A stretch of 64,000 nucleotides of DNA. It comes from Hymenopus coronatus (Eukaryota > Arthropoda > Insecta > Mantodea > Hymenopodidae). A model generated the notes under the pieces. That model was not told the DNA's origin and did no database searches. It was given only the letters and a program-made list of their open reading frames with translations. The stretch is from the NCBI GenBank assembly GCA_030762935.1, contig CM060887.1, positions 14,748,501-14,812,500 of the forward strand, written 5' to 3'. Made by a program: the position numbers and the translations under genes. Shown here one piece after another: positions 11,064 to 21,006 of this stretch. Within the stretch, counting starts at the first letter, position 1; every line of letters starts with the position of its first letter.

Positions 11064-11150
11064 GTAGAGTAAGGTACTGTAACTTTGTAAATAAATTTTT
11101 ATGTTGATAATTTTCGTTATTATTTAGTTATGCCAAATACTCTGTCACTT
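11064..11150 (+). mobile_element. Mariner-like 3' end (part 2), terminal repeat
   Basis: This continues the sequence broken at 10237 and ends TATGCCAAATACTCTGTCAC TTTCTGG. The same terminal stretch appears at 39280 and 63445, and reversed at 9720 and 61995. Confidence 0.65.
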
Positions 11151-11359
11151 TCTGGATGGTCGTCGTAAATCAAGGGCGAAATTAAGGGCAGATCAAGAAT
11201 AGGGAATGTATGGTGTCGCATGTGACCCCTCATCATCAATAAAATCATTAAAGAACATAAAAATCCAATATAATAAACTTTAAATAAAAGCTTCAAAAAC
11301 TGCACACATTAAATAAATATAAACTTCACTAACGTCGATTTGTATTTACTAACAAAAAA

Positions 11360-11971
11360 TCTGATATTCAGTTTACAGGACATTTTCTACATATTTGTAA
11401 ATTTTTGTTCTTAAAAAGCTTATTTTTCTATCTATTTCATTTCAATCAAGAAGGAAATTTGCAAAAATGATCTTATTACTTAGTTCTTTATAAGCTGAAG
11501 GGAAATAAGTTAAAGTCGCAGTCAAATATTTTAAAACCTGTAGCCGTGACAGAAATGCTTCTATTTGCATGAACAAGATTTGAGAAAAGTTAAGTGTTTT
11601 AAAATTGAAACCAATAACAAGGAATATCTCGGAAATATCTAATTTCACACAAAAATGTATATGACATGCATTGTGTGTTTTATCGAGTCCTACATTCTTT
11701 GGTAGTAATTGTTGTCAGTCTCTTTACTAGTTATGCAAAAATAGTTCAGAATGAAAAGCACTACGAAGGCTGATACCTGAAAACTAAAGATATACATTTT
11801 ATTTGTCATATAAGTATGGTTAATGTACGCTGTTATAATAAAAATTGTTAGATTTTATTTTGGGGGAAAACATAATTTTCAAAATTTGCTGCATATACAG
11901 GATAATTTGGGGTGAGTGATTTTCTTTAAAATCTTCTTATTGCATCCTTGATAGTGGTGAAATTAAACATC
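11360..11971 (+). mobile_element. HER copy, old, 3' truncated
   Basis: It begins TCTGATATTCAG and is clearly more diverged than most copies. It has lost everything past GCATCCTTGATAG, including the AC tract and terminal hairpin. Confidence 0.7.
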
Positions 11972-12023
11972 CGGAGAAGGTGGTGTAGGCGGTTTTTTGG
12001 GGGGGGTTGCACGCGTAATAATC

Positions 12024-12793
12024 ATTATTGATTATTTGCAGAAAGGAAGAAGGATAAATAGAGAGTATTATGCATCGTTATTGCACCGGTTGAACGGAGA
12101 AATAAAAAGAGAATGCAAGTGTGCACATGTGCCGAATTTCGATGGCAAAATTTGTACAATTAAGGTTTGAATTACTGCAACATCCACCATATTCACCATA
12201 ATTGACCTCCAATGATCTTTTTTTATTCCCAAACTTGAAAAAGTGTATCGGCGGAAAACGATTCACCTCTAACGAAGAGAGAGAGTGTGAGGTAAAGTTT
12301 TAGGCCGCCCAACCTATACGGTTTTAGCGCCCCATAAAACAAAATAAAACAAAGTTAATCTTCTAGCTAAAATATCACCGTAAAATGAAAATTACAACAA
12401 AGACAAAAGACAAAACGTGGGTTAAAATAAGGAAGAAATTAATCATAAAATTGATCTTCCAGCTAAAATATCCTGGTCAAATGAATATTTTAACTTACTA
12501 ATTATCTCCCCAACAAATAAAACTTTAAAACCAGTCCGGTAGGTTAAAATAAAGAATAAAAGACCGTATTACTAAAGTTGTAGAACGGAAATTCACACTA
12601 TTGTATGAAAGATAAAACCCGTTCTACAGCTTGCATCTAGGATGGCATGCATGTCGTGGGGCAAACCACATACGAAGAGTAGCTAAGTAATGGCACTCGA
12701 TTAACGTCTAACGAAGAGGTGAACTCTCAAACATATTTATTTTGAAGACTTTCCGAAAAGTGTATCGAGCTAAAATATTATGTTGAAAAATAA
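12024..12793 (+). pseudogene. Mariner transposase remnant 3, interrupted
   Basis: The frame IIDYLQKGRRINREYYASLL and later FPNLKK-like and RFTSNEE segments are characteristic of the mariner DD34D C-terminal half. After a 427-base insertion the frame resumes with TSNEEVNS and finishes KCIELKYYVEK before a stop at 12791. Multiple frameshifts are present. The N-terminal half is missing. Confidence 0.7.
12280..12706. mobile_element. Unclassified insertion inside mariner remnant
   Basis: About 427 bases lie between two copies of TCTAACGAAGAG (12268-12279 and 12707-12718). The match extends leftward imperfectly to about 21 bases, as expected of a retroposon target duplication. No RNA polymerase III boxes or protein were recognised in the insert. 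Confidence 0.5.
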
Positions 12794-13154
12794 AAAGTAT
12801 ACATAAAAAATAATTCATTTTTCTGCCTTTTTCTGAGGATATATCTAAGTACATTTGCAGTATTCTTGGAAGAACTCTCAATATTTCTGTAGCAATTCTC
12901 GTAGTTCCCTGCGGATTTGAAATCCCTAAAATTGAAGAAAAATATTATTGAATAATAAAAGAAAACGTGGATCACTGTATAAACTCAATACGTCGAAACT
13001 ACAACAGATCTTCATACTTCCCATACCTTTAGGCCTTGCATCGAATTTCAATCATTTCTCGAGAATATTCTACAGAGCTCGTATATACCGCGAGGAAGGA
13101 AACTTATTTCATTTCATCTAATATATGCACAAAGCATCACAAACAAAACAACAA
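12794..13154. other. Spacer without recognised feature
   Basis: AT-rich sequence between a mariner remnant and a HER copy. No repeat or coding identity was found. Confidence 0.35.
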
Positions 13155-14052
13155 CATAACTTTCTCTACATCTCTGCAACAAATTATTGTTAAAAAGCTT
13201 ATATTTTCTTCCTGCTAATCGAGAGAAAATTATCAGAAATAGTCTTATTACTTGCTTCCTTGTAAGTAGAAACGAAATAAGGGAGTACCATAAGTTAAAG
13301 TGATAGTCAAAAGCTGGTTGCTATGCGACTGAAGTTCCTTTGTTTGTATGGACACGAGTTCACAAAGTCCTGTATGAGAAATGTATAAGTCTTCATAGCT
13401 GAAAAAAAAACAAAACAAAGAATATCTAAAAAAGAATCAACTCCATAAAAAAATATACATAAAATAAATTGTGTGTTTTAAGGTGCTCTATATTTGTTGT
13501 GTGGTAAGGTTTTGTCCATCTCTTACGGTTTTGCAGTTATGCAAAGTTCCGTGAAATTCGTCCACAATAAAGTAGTCTTCAGAGGCTATTCCCAGAAAAT
13601 TCCAGATATGCATTATATTTTTCAGGTAAATATCTTTAATATATGATATGTTAATCAAAATCGTTAGAGCCATTTTTGTGAAAATCAACATTTTCGGAAA
13701 AAATCTCCATGAAAAGGGTAGTTTGGGTTGGGGGGATTTTTCTCAAAATTTTCGTGTCACATCCCTGGAAGATACAAAACTTAAATACCAAGTTTTGTAT
13801 TTTACCGACTTATCGTTTTTGAGTTACCGTGTTTAAAGACACACTGACACACACACCACACACACACACCACACACACACACACACACACATTCGGACCT
13901 TTTTCTGAGAATTCTTTTTTTGGATAAAGGGGACCCTAAAACATATACTTCCGGTGAAATCTCGGTATCGAATTTTTGGGTGGATTGCAATACTTTCTCT
14001 ATACACTGTGTACACTATGTATGTATTTTCTACACGTGTAGAAAAAGTAAAA
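13155..14052 (+). mobile_element. HER copy with long AC tract
   Basis: The start is slightly truncated (CATAACTTTCTCTACATC). An interrupted AC/ACC tract of about 50 bases lies at 13840-13890. The terminal hairpin is expanded (ACTGTGTACACTATGTATG, then CTACACGTGTAG) before AAAAAGTAAAA. Confidence 0.85.
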
Positions 14053-14439
14053 AGTCTAAAGGCATTTTGTTCTTCGATCAGCCGATTTTGAAAAAATAAG
14101 TAGCTTTTGTTCTGAATTGGATTTTTTAAATAAATTAGTGACAAATTGCACCTTGTGGAACATTTTGAGAAAGCAAAATGTTGGAATATATTTAGTGAGA
14201 GCATAAGTTTTATATTTGGAGTGTTTATTAAGTCGCATGCGCCTACTCATTTATGAGTTAAATATCCTTTATCTCCTAAGTGGAGCAAACGATATTTCCT
14301 TGATTAGATTGCAATTTATAGTTCGTGAGTTTGCTCGTTGCCCATTGTAGGACTAAATCAGGACTTGCGGACGCGAAGTGGCGGAATGTTGCCAGAAACC
14401 TTCTTCTTTCAAGCGATGGGAGTGTTTTACGTGCAAATA
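14053..14439. other. Spacer with a short low-copy repeat
   Basis: Around 14140-14190 the minus strand (AAAATGTTCCACAAGGTGCA) resembles plus-strand sequence at 22932-22970. No other identity was found. Confidence 0.35.
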
Positions 14440-14585
14440 AACATCACACGGGCTCATCAGTTTTACTTCCCTTCCGAAGGATACTGAAGGTTTCTATGCA
14501 CGAAAAGATCTCTCACCCGCCTCCAGGTTTCAACCTGCAATATTAGAGACTGTTATAGTAACCAGGGACGGGTTATATCCGGGTT
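14440..14585 (-). mobile_element. S1-like SINE, divergent fragment
   Basis: TTTACTTCCCTTCCGAAGGA and CGCCTCCAGGTTTCAACCTG correspond, with many changes, to the reversed S1 body and B-box. It is an old copy or a related subfamily. Confidence 0.45.
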
Positions 14586-14904
14586 CTCCCGTTTCTCACG
14601 CCATCACATTCCACCATCTTCATGTATCATCAGTGCCATCGCCTGCGGTGCCATTGCAGTAAAAGCGGGCGTTAAACACAACAAAAAATAATCCCTTAAA
14701 ATTATTAAAGGAATATTCCGAACAGCTTAGCAGGACGTGAAGTAACTCGGCAACGTTGCTTTGAGATTGGTCAGGGATCTGAACTGGCTTCTGAATGTAA
14801 ACACGTCGGTCGCTTGCAAACACGACGCAGGGTGGTGTAATATTTTGGGAGATAGCCCGATAACTGGTATTCTCAGTCAAGTGTATTGTTATGTACTGTG
14901 GTCA
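14586..14904. other. Spacer without recognised feature
   Basis: Mixed-composition sequence between two S1-related segments. No confident identity was found. Confidence 0.3.
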
Positions 14905-16280
14905 GTCACGCCTAATACAGAATGGGACGCTGAGAACCATAGTAGTTAAAAAGCGTCCATAAATAAAACTCCATTTCATTCTTTTTCACCCAGAGATTAA
15001 ATTCCGAGATTGTATCAGATATACACGTTTCGAAGACCTCTGAACAAACCACTTTAGAAAGAAATAAAACTCCATTTAATTTTTTCCTCCCAGAAATTAG
15101 AATCCGAGCAGATTACACGTTTCGAAGACCCCTGAACAAAATTATTGGAAAAAAGTTCCGTGTGTGTGCTGGCATGCGCGCGCGTGTGAGTGTGTGGGGG
15201 GGGGAGAAGGCAGGTACTATACAAGGAATTACGACACGTAAAAGATCCTTAAATCTGATAAAGAGACCTCCTCGCCAAATTAATTTGTCTTACATGCTCA
15301 GTATAGAATGGGACGCTGAGAACCACAGCAGTTAAATAGCATCCAAAAATAAAACTCCATTTCATTTTCTCCACCCAGAAATTCGATTAATTTTCCCAGA
15401 AATACACGCTTCAAAGAATAACATTTTAGAAAAAAGCTCCATAAGTGTGTTTGCGCGCGCCCGTCTGAGTGTGCATGGCAGATATTGTAGAAAGAACCAC
15501 GGCACGTAAAAGAACCTCAAGCCTGATAAAGAGGCATCTGAGCAAAACGGAGTGGTCACTCACACCTAACATAGAATAAAACACTAAGAACCACATCAGG
15601 TAAAGAACGCCCATAAATAAAACTCCATTTCCTTTTTTTTTTCCACCCAGAAATTCGATTCCGAGCTTTTACCAGAAAAACACGTTTCGAAGATCCCTGA
15701 ACAAACAATTTTATAAAAAAGTTCCGTGCGTGTGTGCGCGCATGGTAGCTACTATACAAAGATTTACGGCATGTAAAAAAACCTCAAGCCTGATAAAAAG
15801 TCCTCTGAGCAAAATGAAGTTATATACAATGGGACGCTGAGAACCACAGCAGTTAAAGAGCCTCCATAAATAAAACTCCATTTCATTTTTTTTCCACTCA
15901 GAAATTCGATTCCGAGATTTTAATAGAAATACACGTTTTGAAGACCCCTGATCCAAATTGTTTTAGAAAAAAACTCCGTGCGTGTGAACGCGCATGGTAG
16001 CTACAAAGATTTACGGCATGTAAAAGAACCTCAAGCCTGATAAAGAATCCTGTGAGCAAAATGAAGTAATATACAATGGGACGCTGAGAACCACAGCAGT
16101 TAAAGAGCGTCCATAAATAAAACTATTTCATTTTTTTCACCCAGAAATTCTATTACTATATGTTACCAGAAATACACGTTTCGAAAACCCCTGAACCAAA
16201 CATTTTTAGAAAGAAGCTCCGTGCGTGTGTACGCGCGAGCAACGTGTGCGCGCATGGCAAGTACTATACAAAGAATTATT
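14905..16280 (+). repeat. Tandem array of fused SINE-tail/HER-like units
   Basis: At least five units repeat in the same direction. Each has an S1 3' segment (ACGTAAAAGAACCTCAAGCC ... GGGACGCTGAGAACCACAGC ... CCATTTCATTTTTT) joined to a segment resembling HER just inside its hairpin (CCACCCAGAAATTCGATTCC, GAAATACACGTTTCGAAGAC, CCCCTGAAC, TCCGTGCGTGTGTG). The GGGACGCTGAG landmark falls at 14924, 15310, about 15578 (degenerate), 15831 and 16078, giving periods of 386, 268, 253 and 247. The first interval holds an extra partial duplication at 15062-15150. Confidence 0.75.
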
Positions 16281-16603
16281 CTTCAATTACGCACCATAAC
16301 ATCGTATACTGGATATAGCTGGTGTATACCTGCGGTTGTCGTGTTTGAAAGGATGGCATATTTCCCAAGAGCATGCTAATTAAACACACGCAAGTGAAGT
16401 CAACAACATATAACAAGGCAGTGTTGAGAGCTTCTACCTTCTTTATAGAATCCTTTGCTTACGAAAACTAGCTAAATTCTATCATGCTAATTCAGCTAAA
16501 GTATATACACCGCATATAACACCATTGTGGTTATTTTTAGCTCATATTAAGAATCACTAAAAAGGTGTGCCTCTACAAGTTGATCACATATTTCGAAAAA
16601 AAA
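16281..16603. other. Spacer without recognised feature
   Basis: No coding or repeat identity was found. Confidence 0.35.
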
Positions 16604-17295
16604 TCTGGTGTTCCATTCACATGACTTTCTCTACATCTCTGCTACAAATTGTAATTAAAAAGCCTATGCTTTTATTTAATTCATGCTAATTAGCAGAAAT
16701 AGTCTTATTACTTGCTTCCTTGTAAGTAGAAGCGAAATGAGGGAGTTCCATAGGTTAAAATGATAGCCAAAAGCTGGTTGCTATGTAACTGAAGTTCCTT
16801 TGTTTGTATGTACAGGAGTTAAAAAATTCCTGTATGAGAAAAGTATTAAATTTTTCAAAGCTAATACCAAAAATCAGGAATATCTTAAAAACGATCAACT
16901 CCACGAAAAAAATGTATGTGACATAAATTGTGTGTTTTATCGTTAGCTACATTTTCTGTGCAGTAAGCTATTCCCCATCTCTTATGGTTTAGCAGTTATG
17001 TACAATTCTGAAAAATTCATCCAGAATAAATTAGTCTTCAAGGGCTATTCCCTGAAAATTCAAGATATACATTTTTCTTTGTCAGGTAAATATCATATAA
17101 TACGATATTTTAATCAAAATCGTTAGAGCCATTTATAAGAAAATCAAAATTTTCAAAATTTTTTCCATGTAAAGGGTAGTTTGGGGTGGGGGGATTTTAT
17201 TGAAAATCTTCGTGTCGCATCCTTGGAAGATACCAAACTTAAATACCAAGTTTGGGCTTTAACGGTCTTTTCGTTTTTGAGCTATGCTGCCCACA

Positions 17296-17339
<44 letters not shown>

Positions 17340-17479
17340 CATTCTTCTAAAAATTCTTTTTTTTTTGATTCAGGGAGTCTCAAAATATGTATTTCCGGTG
17401 AAATCTCGGTATTGAATTTTTGGGTGCAATGCAATACCTTCTCTATACACCATGTGTATAGTTCGTTTAGAAAAAGTAA
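16604..17479 (+). mobile_element. HER copy with 40-base AC tract
   Basis: The 5' end is TCTGGTGTTCCATTCACATG. A pure AC tract lies at 17297-17336. The hairpin is degraded (ACCATGTGTATAGTTCGTTT) before AGAAAAAGTAA. Chance open frames pass through the tract on both strands and are not genes. Confidence 0.85.
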
Positions 17480-17506
17480 GGAAACACTAAATCCAGTATC
17501 GATTGC

Positions 17507-17797
17507 TACTTTCTGTACACGTAGTATGTATATAGTAAGTAGAGAAGGTATTTTATTCCAACAAAAAAGCATTTTAGAAAAATGCATAGAAACATTTTTG
17601 AAATGTTTTTTCTCAAAAATGGCTAACAATATTGATTTAAATATCGTAGATATATTAAAGATATTTAAGTTACAATATAGAGTTCTTTATTCAGGATGAA
17701 TTTTACAGAATTTTGCATAACGGTTAAACCATATGAAATATACAAAAACCTTCTACACAAAGTATAAATCTGGTTAAAACACAATTTACGTCATATA
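17507..17797 (-). mobile_element. HER fragment, internally deleted
   Basis: It starts ACTTTCTGTACACGTAGTAT, jumps from the region after the hairpin to the middle (GGCTAACAATATTG), and stops at ATTTACGTCATATACC, directly before another minus-strand copy. Confidence 0.7.
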
Positions 17798-17800
17798 CCT

Positions 17801-18597
17801 TTTTACTTTCTCTAGCCCCGTATGTATAATGTACAAAGGGATAGAGAAGTGTTGTATTCCACCCAAAAATTCGATGTCTAGATTTCACAGGAAATACATG
17901 TTTTAGGACCCACTGAATCCAAAACAAAACAAAAAAAAAACATTTTCAGAAACAGGTCCGTGTGTGTGTGTGGGTGTGCTTGCATGTGTATCTATGGACA
18001 GCTCAAAAAGAAAAGACCGTTAAAACCAAACTTGGTATTTAGGTTATGCATCTTCCAAGGATGTGATATGAAGATTTTCAAGAAAATCCCCCCACCCCAA
18101 ACTACCCTTTACATGGAACTTTTTTCAAAAATTTTGATTTTCTCAAAAATAGCTCTAACAATTTTGATCAAAATGTCATATATTAAAGATATTTACAAGA
18201 CAAATAAAATGTATATCTTGAATTTTCTGGGAATAGCCTCTGAAAACTACTTTATTGTGGACGAATTTTACGGATGTTTTCATAACTGCTTAACGGCAAG
18301 ATATGGACAAAAACTTGCAACACAGAAAATGTAGAGTACATTAAAACACACAATTTATGTTATATACATTTTTTGTGGAGTTGGTTGTTTTTTTGGGTAT
18401 TCCTTGTTTTTGGTTTCAGCTTTTAAAAATATTCATTTATCATACACGAATTTATCAACTTGTGTCCATACAAACAAAGGAACTTCAGTCACATAGCAAC
18501 AGCTTTCTCGATTGGCATGAAGTAAATAGAAGCATAAGCTTTTTAATAATGTTTTTGCAGAGATGTAGAGAAAGTAATGTGAATGGAACACATCGGA
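17801..18597 (-). mobile_element. HER copy, hairpin variant B
   Basis: The terminal sequence is ACTTTCTCTAGCCCCGTATG rather than the common CTACACGTACTATG form. The body is colinear with other copies and ends GTGAATGGAACACATCGGA. Confidence 0.85.
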
Positions 18598-18990
18598 TTT
18601 TTTCACTGTATATAGCTATAAACTTTTATACAACTAATACCTTCAGAATTGAATGCAGTAGAAGCGAAATGATGAACTAGGAGCAATGCGACATTGGAAT
18701 ATGGGAGCAGAAATGAATTAATCAGTTTTGCGCGTCGATTGGATTTAGCATGTGTTTCAAGTACATAGCTGTGTGGGTTTAGCAGGGCTGAATCACATAC
18801 CGGAACCGGATTCGCGTCATAACCAAATGTGTGTTAATATCTCTTCGATTCAGCTTAATCACGATACATGAACAAATTCCACCACGTTTAACAGTAAAGT
18901 GTCTGGCAGTGTTTGTAATATCATCTCTACGCTCCACTGTTATAACCTCTGACGTGCACTTCCATTCCTCTATCAATTTACTTTACAGTT
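18598..18990. other. Spacer without recognised feature
   Basis: Low-copy sequence of more balanced composition between HER copies. No gene was recognised. Confidence 0.35.
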
Positions 18991-19725
18991 ATTACTTTCT
19001 CTACACGAACTATGCATATAGTGTATAGAGAAGGTATTGCATTCCACCCAAAAATTTGATACAGAGATTTCACCGGAAATACATTTTTTTGGGTCCACCT
19101 GAATCCAAAAAAAAAAAAATCTGATGTGTTACATTCAAATGACTTTCTCTATATCTTAGTAACAAATTATTGTTAATAAGGTTATCTTTTATTTATTTCA
19201 TGCTAATCGAGAAAAATTAGCAGAAATAGACTGATGTTCCTTTGTTTGTATAGACAGGAGTTGACAAATTCCTGTATGAGAAAAGTATAAGTTTTTCAAA
19301 GCTGAAATCAAGAAAAAGGAATATTTCAAAAACGATCAACTCCACGAAAAAATGTATATAACATAAATTGTGTGTTTTAACGTGCTCTACATTTTTTGTG
19401 TGTTAAGTTTTTGTCCATCTCTTACGGTTTAGTAGCTATACAAAATTCATCCAGAATAAAGTAATCTTCAGAGGCTATTCCCAGAAAATTCAAGATATAC
19501 ATTTTATTTGTCAGGTAAATATCTTTAGTATACGAAATTTTAATCAAAATCGTTAGAGCCATTTTTGAGAAAATCAAAGTTTTCGAAAAAAGTTCCATAT
19601 AAAGTGCAGTTGGGGGTGGGGGGACTTTTCTCAAAATCTTCGTGCCGCATCCCTGGAAGATACTAAACTTAAATACCAAGTTTGGTATTTTACTGACTTT
19701 TCGTTTTTGAGTTATCGTGTTCACA

Positions 19726-19762
<37 letters not shown>

Positions 19763-20622
19763 ACCTTTTTGCGAAAATGCTTGTTTTGGATATTGATGAC
19801 CCTAAACCCTATATTTCTGGTGAAATCTCGCAATCGAATTTTTTGGTGGAGTGCAATACCTTCTCTATGCACTATGTACATAGTGAGTATAGAGAAAGTA
19901 AAAGCAGTTTTGGAAAAAGGTCTGTGTGTGTGTCTGTGGACAGCATACCTAAAAAACGAAAAGCTCATTAAATACTGGATTTGGTACTTTAGTTCAATAT
20001 CTTCCAAGGATGCGACACGAAGATTTTCAAGAGAATTCCCCTACCCCAAACTACCCTTTACTTGGAAAATTTTTTGAAAATTTTAATTTTCTCAAAAATT
20101 GCTCTAACAGTTTTGATTAAAATATCGTATATTAAAGATATTTACCTGACAAATAAAATGTATATCTTGAATTTTCTTGGAATAGCCACTGAAGACTACT
20201 TTATATTGGATAAAATTTACGGAATTTTGCATAACTGCTAAACCGTAAGACATGGCAAAAAACTTACCACACAAAAAATGTAGAGCACGTTAAAACACAC
20301 CATTTATGTTATATACATTTTTTTCGTGGATTTGATCGTTTTGAGATATTCGTTGTTTTTGGTTTTAGCTTTGAAAAACTTATACTTTTCTCATACAGGA
20401 ATTTGTCAACCCCTGTCCATACAAACAAAGCAACTTCAATCACATAGCAACCAGCTTTTGACTATCACTTTAACCTATGGTACTCCCTTACAAGGAAGCA
20501 AGTAATAAGATTATTTCTGCTATTTTTTCATCGATTAGAATGAAGTAAGTAGAAGCATAAGCTTTTTAACTATAATTTGTTGCGGAGATGTAGAGAAAGT
20601 TACCTGAATTGAATACATCAGA
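18991..20622 (-). mobile_element. HER copy split by a second HER
   Basis: The outer copy runs from ACTTTCTCTACACGAACTAT to TGAATCCAAAA near 19110. It is broken by the plus-strand HER and resumes at 19904 with GCAGTTTTGGAAAAAGGTC, which is the expected continuation. It ends GAATACATCAGA. The two halves reconstitute one nearly full element. Confidence 0.85.
19120..19903 (+). mobile_element. HER copy nested inside an opposite-strand HER
   Basis: It starts TCTGATGTGTTACATTC after a run of A and ends AGAGAAAGTAAAA immediately before the host's GCAGTTTTGG. A 34-base AC tract is at 19727-19760. It inserted in the A-run that precedes GCATTTT in the family sequence. Confidence 0.85.
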
Positions 20623-20680
20623 TTTTTTTTTAATTCTGACTCATTTAGCATTTGAGTATTATTAATCGTAATGCACATAG

Positions 20681-20727
20681 TTTTACTTTCTCTACTTAGT
20701 AGATGTGTATAAGTAGAGTAAATAAAG
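20681..20727 (-). repeat. Isolated HER terminal hairpin
   Basis: TTTTACTTTCTCTACTTAGT, then AGATGTGTATAAGTAGAGTA and AATAAAGG form a hairpin like the HER 3' end, but no body is attached on either side. It is either a remnant or an end-only insertion. Confidence 0.45.
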
Positions 20728-21006
20728 GTAGTTGATGAAGCTGGTAGGAAGATTTGCCCATTATGCGGAGATCAGGTGGGGAAAACTATATATGTATATT
20801 GCCGGCGCAAAACAACTGGAATCGTGACCCTGACCGCCAACCCAGCTACCGAGCCTAGCTTATCGGAGTTCGTTCTATGTTACTTTGCTTAGCTAAAGTC
20901 ACAGCGACCAAAATGTGTACAGTCTGTATCGAAAGTGTTCCGTGTATGTTTGTATTCAAAGTGGGCAGTAAATAGTGTTCATTTTATTTATTTTATTGTT
21001 TTAACC
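20728..21006. other. Upstream region of transposase-like pseudogene
   Basis: No HER or SINE is present. The sequence leads to an ATG at 21007 and may be the 5' part of a decayed DNA transposon. Terminal repeats were not found. Confidence 0.35.

Noticed and set aside
14905..16280. CRISPR-like array
   Set aside because: The repeats are about 250 bases, contiguous and derived from mobile elements, with no short repeat/spacer pattern, and the genome looks animal.
17181..17699. 172-codon open frame, plus strand
   Set aside because: It runs through a HER body, its AC tract (translated as HTHTHT) and an adjacent reversed HER piece. Similar chance frames recur in other copies with different reading frames.
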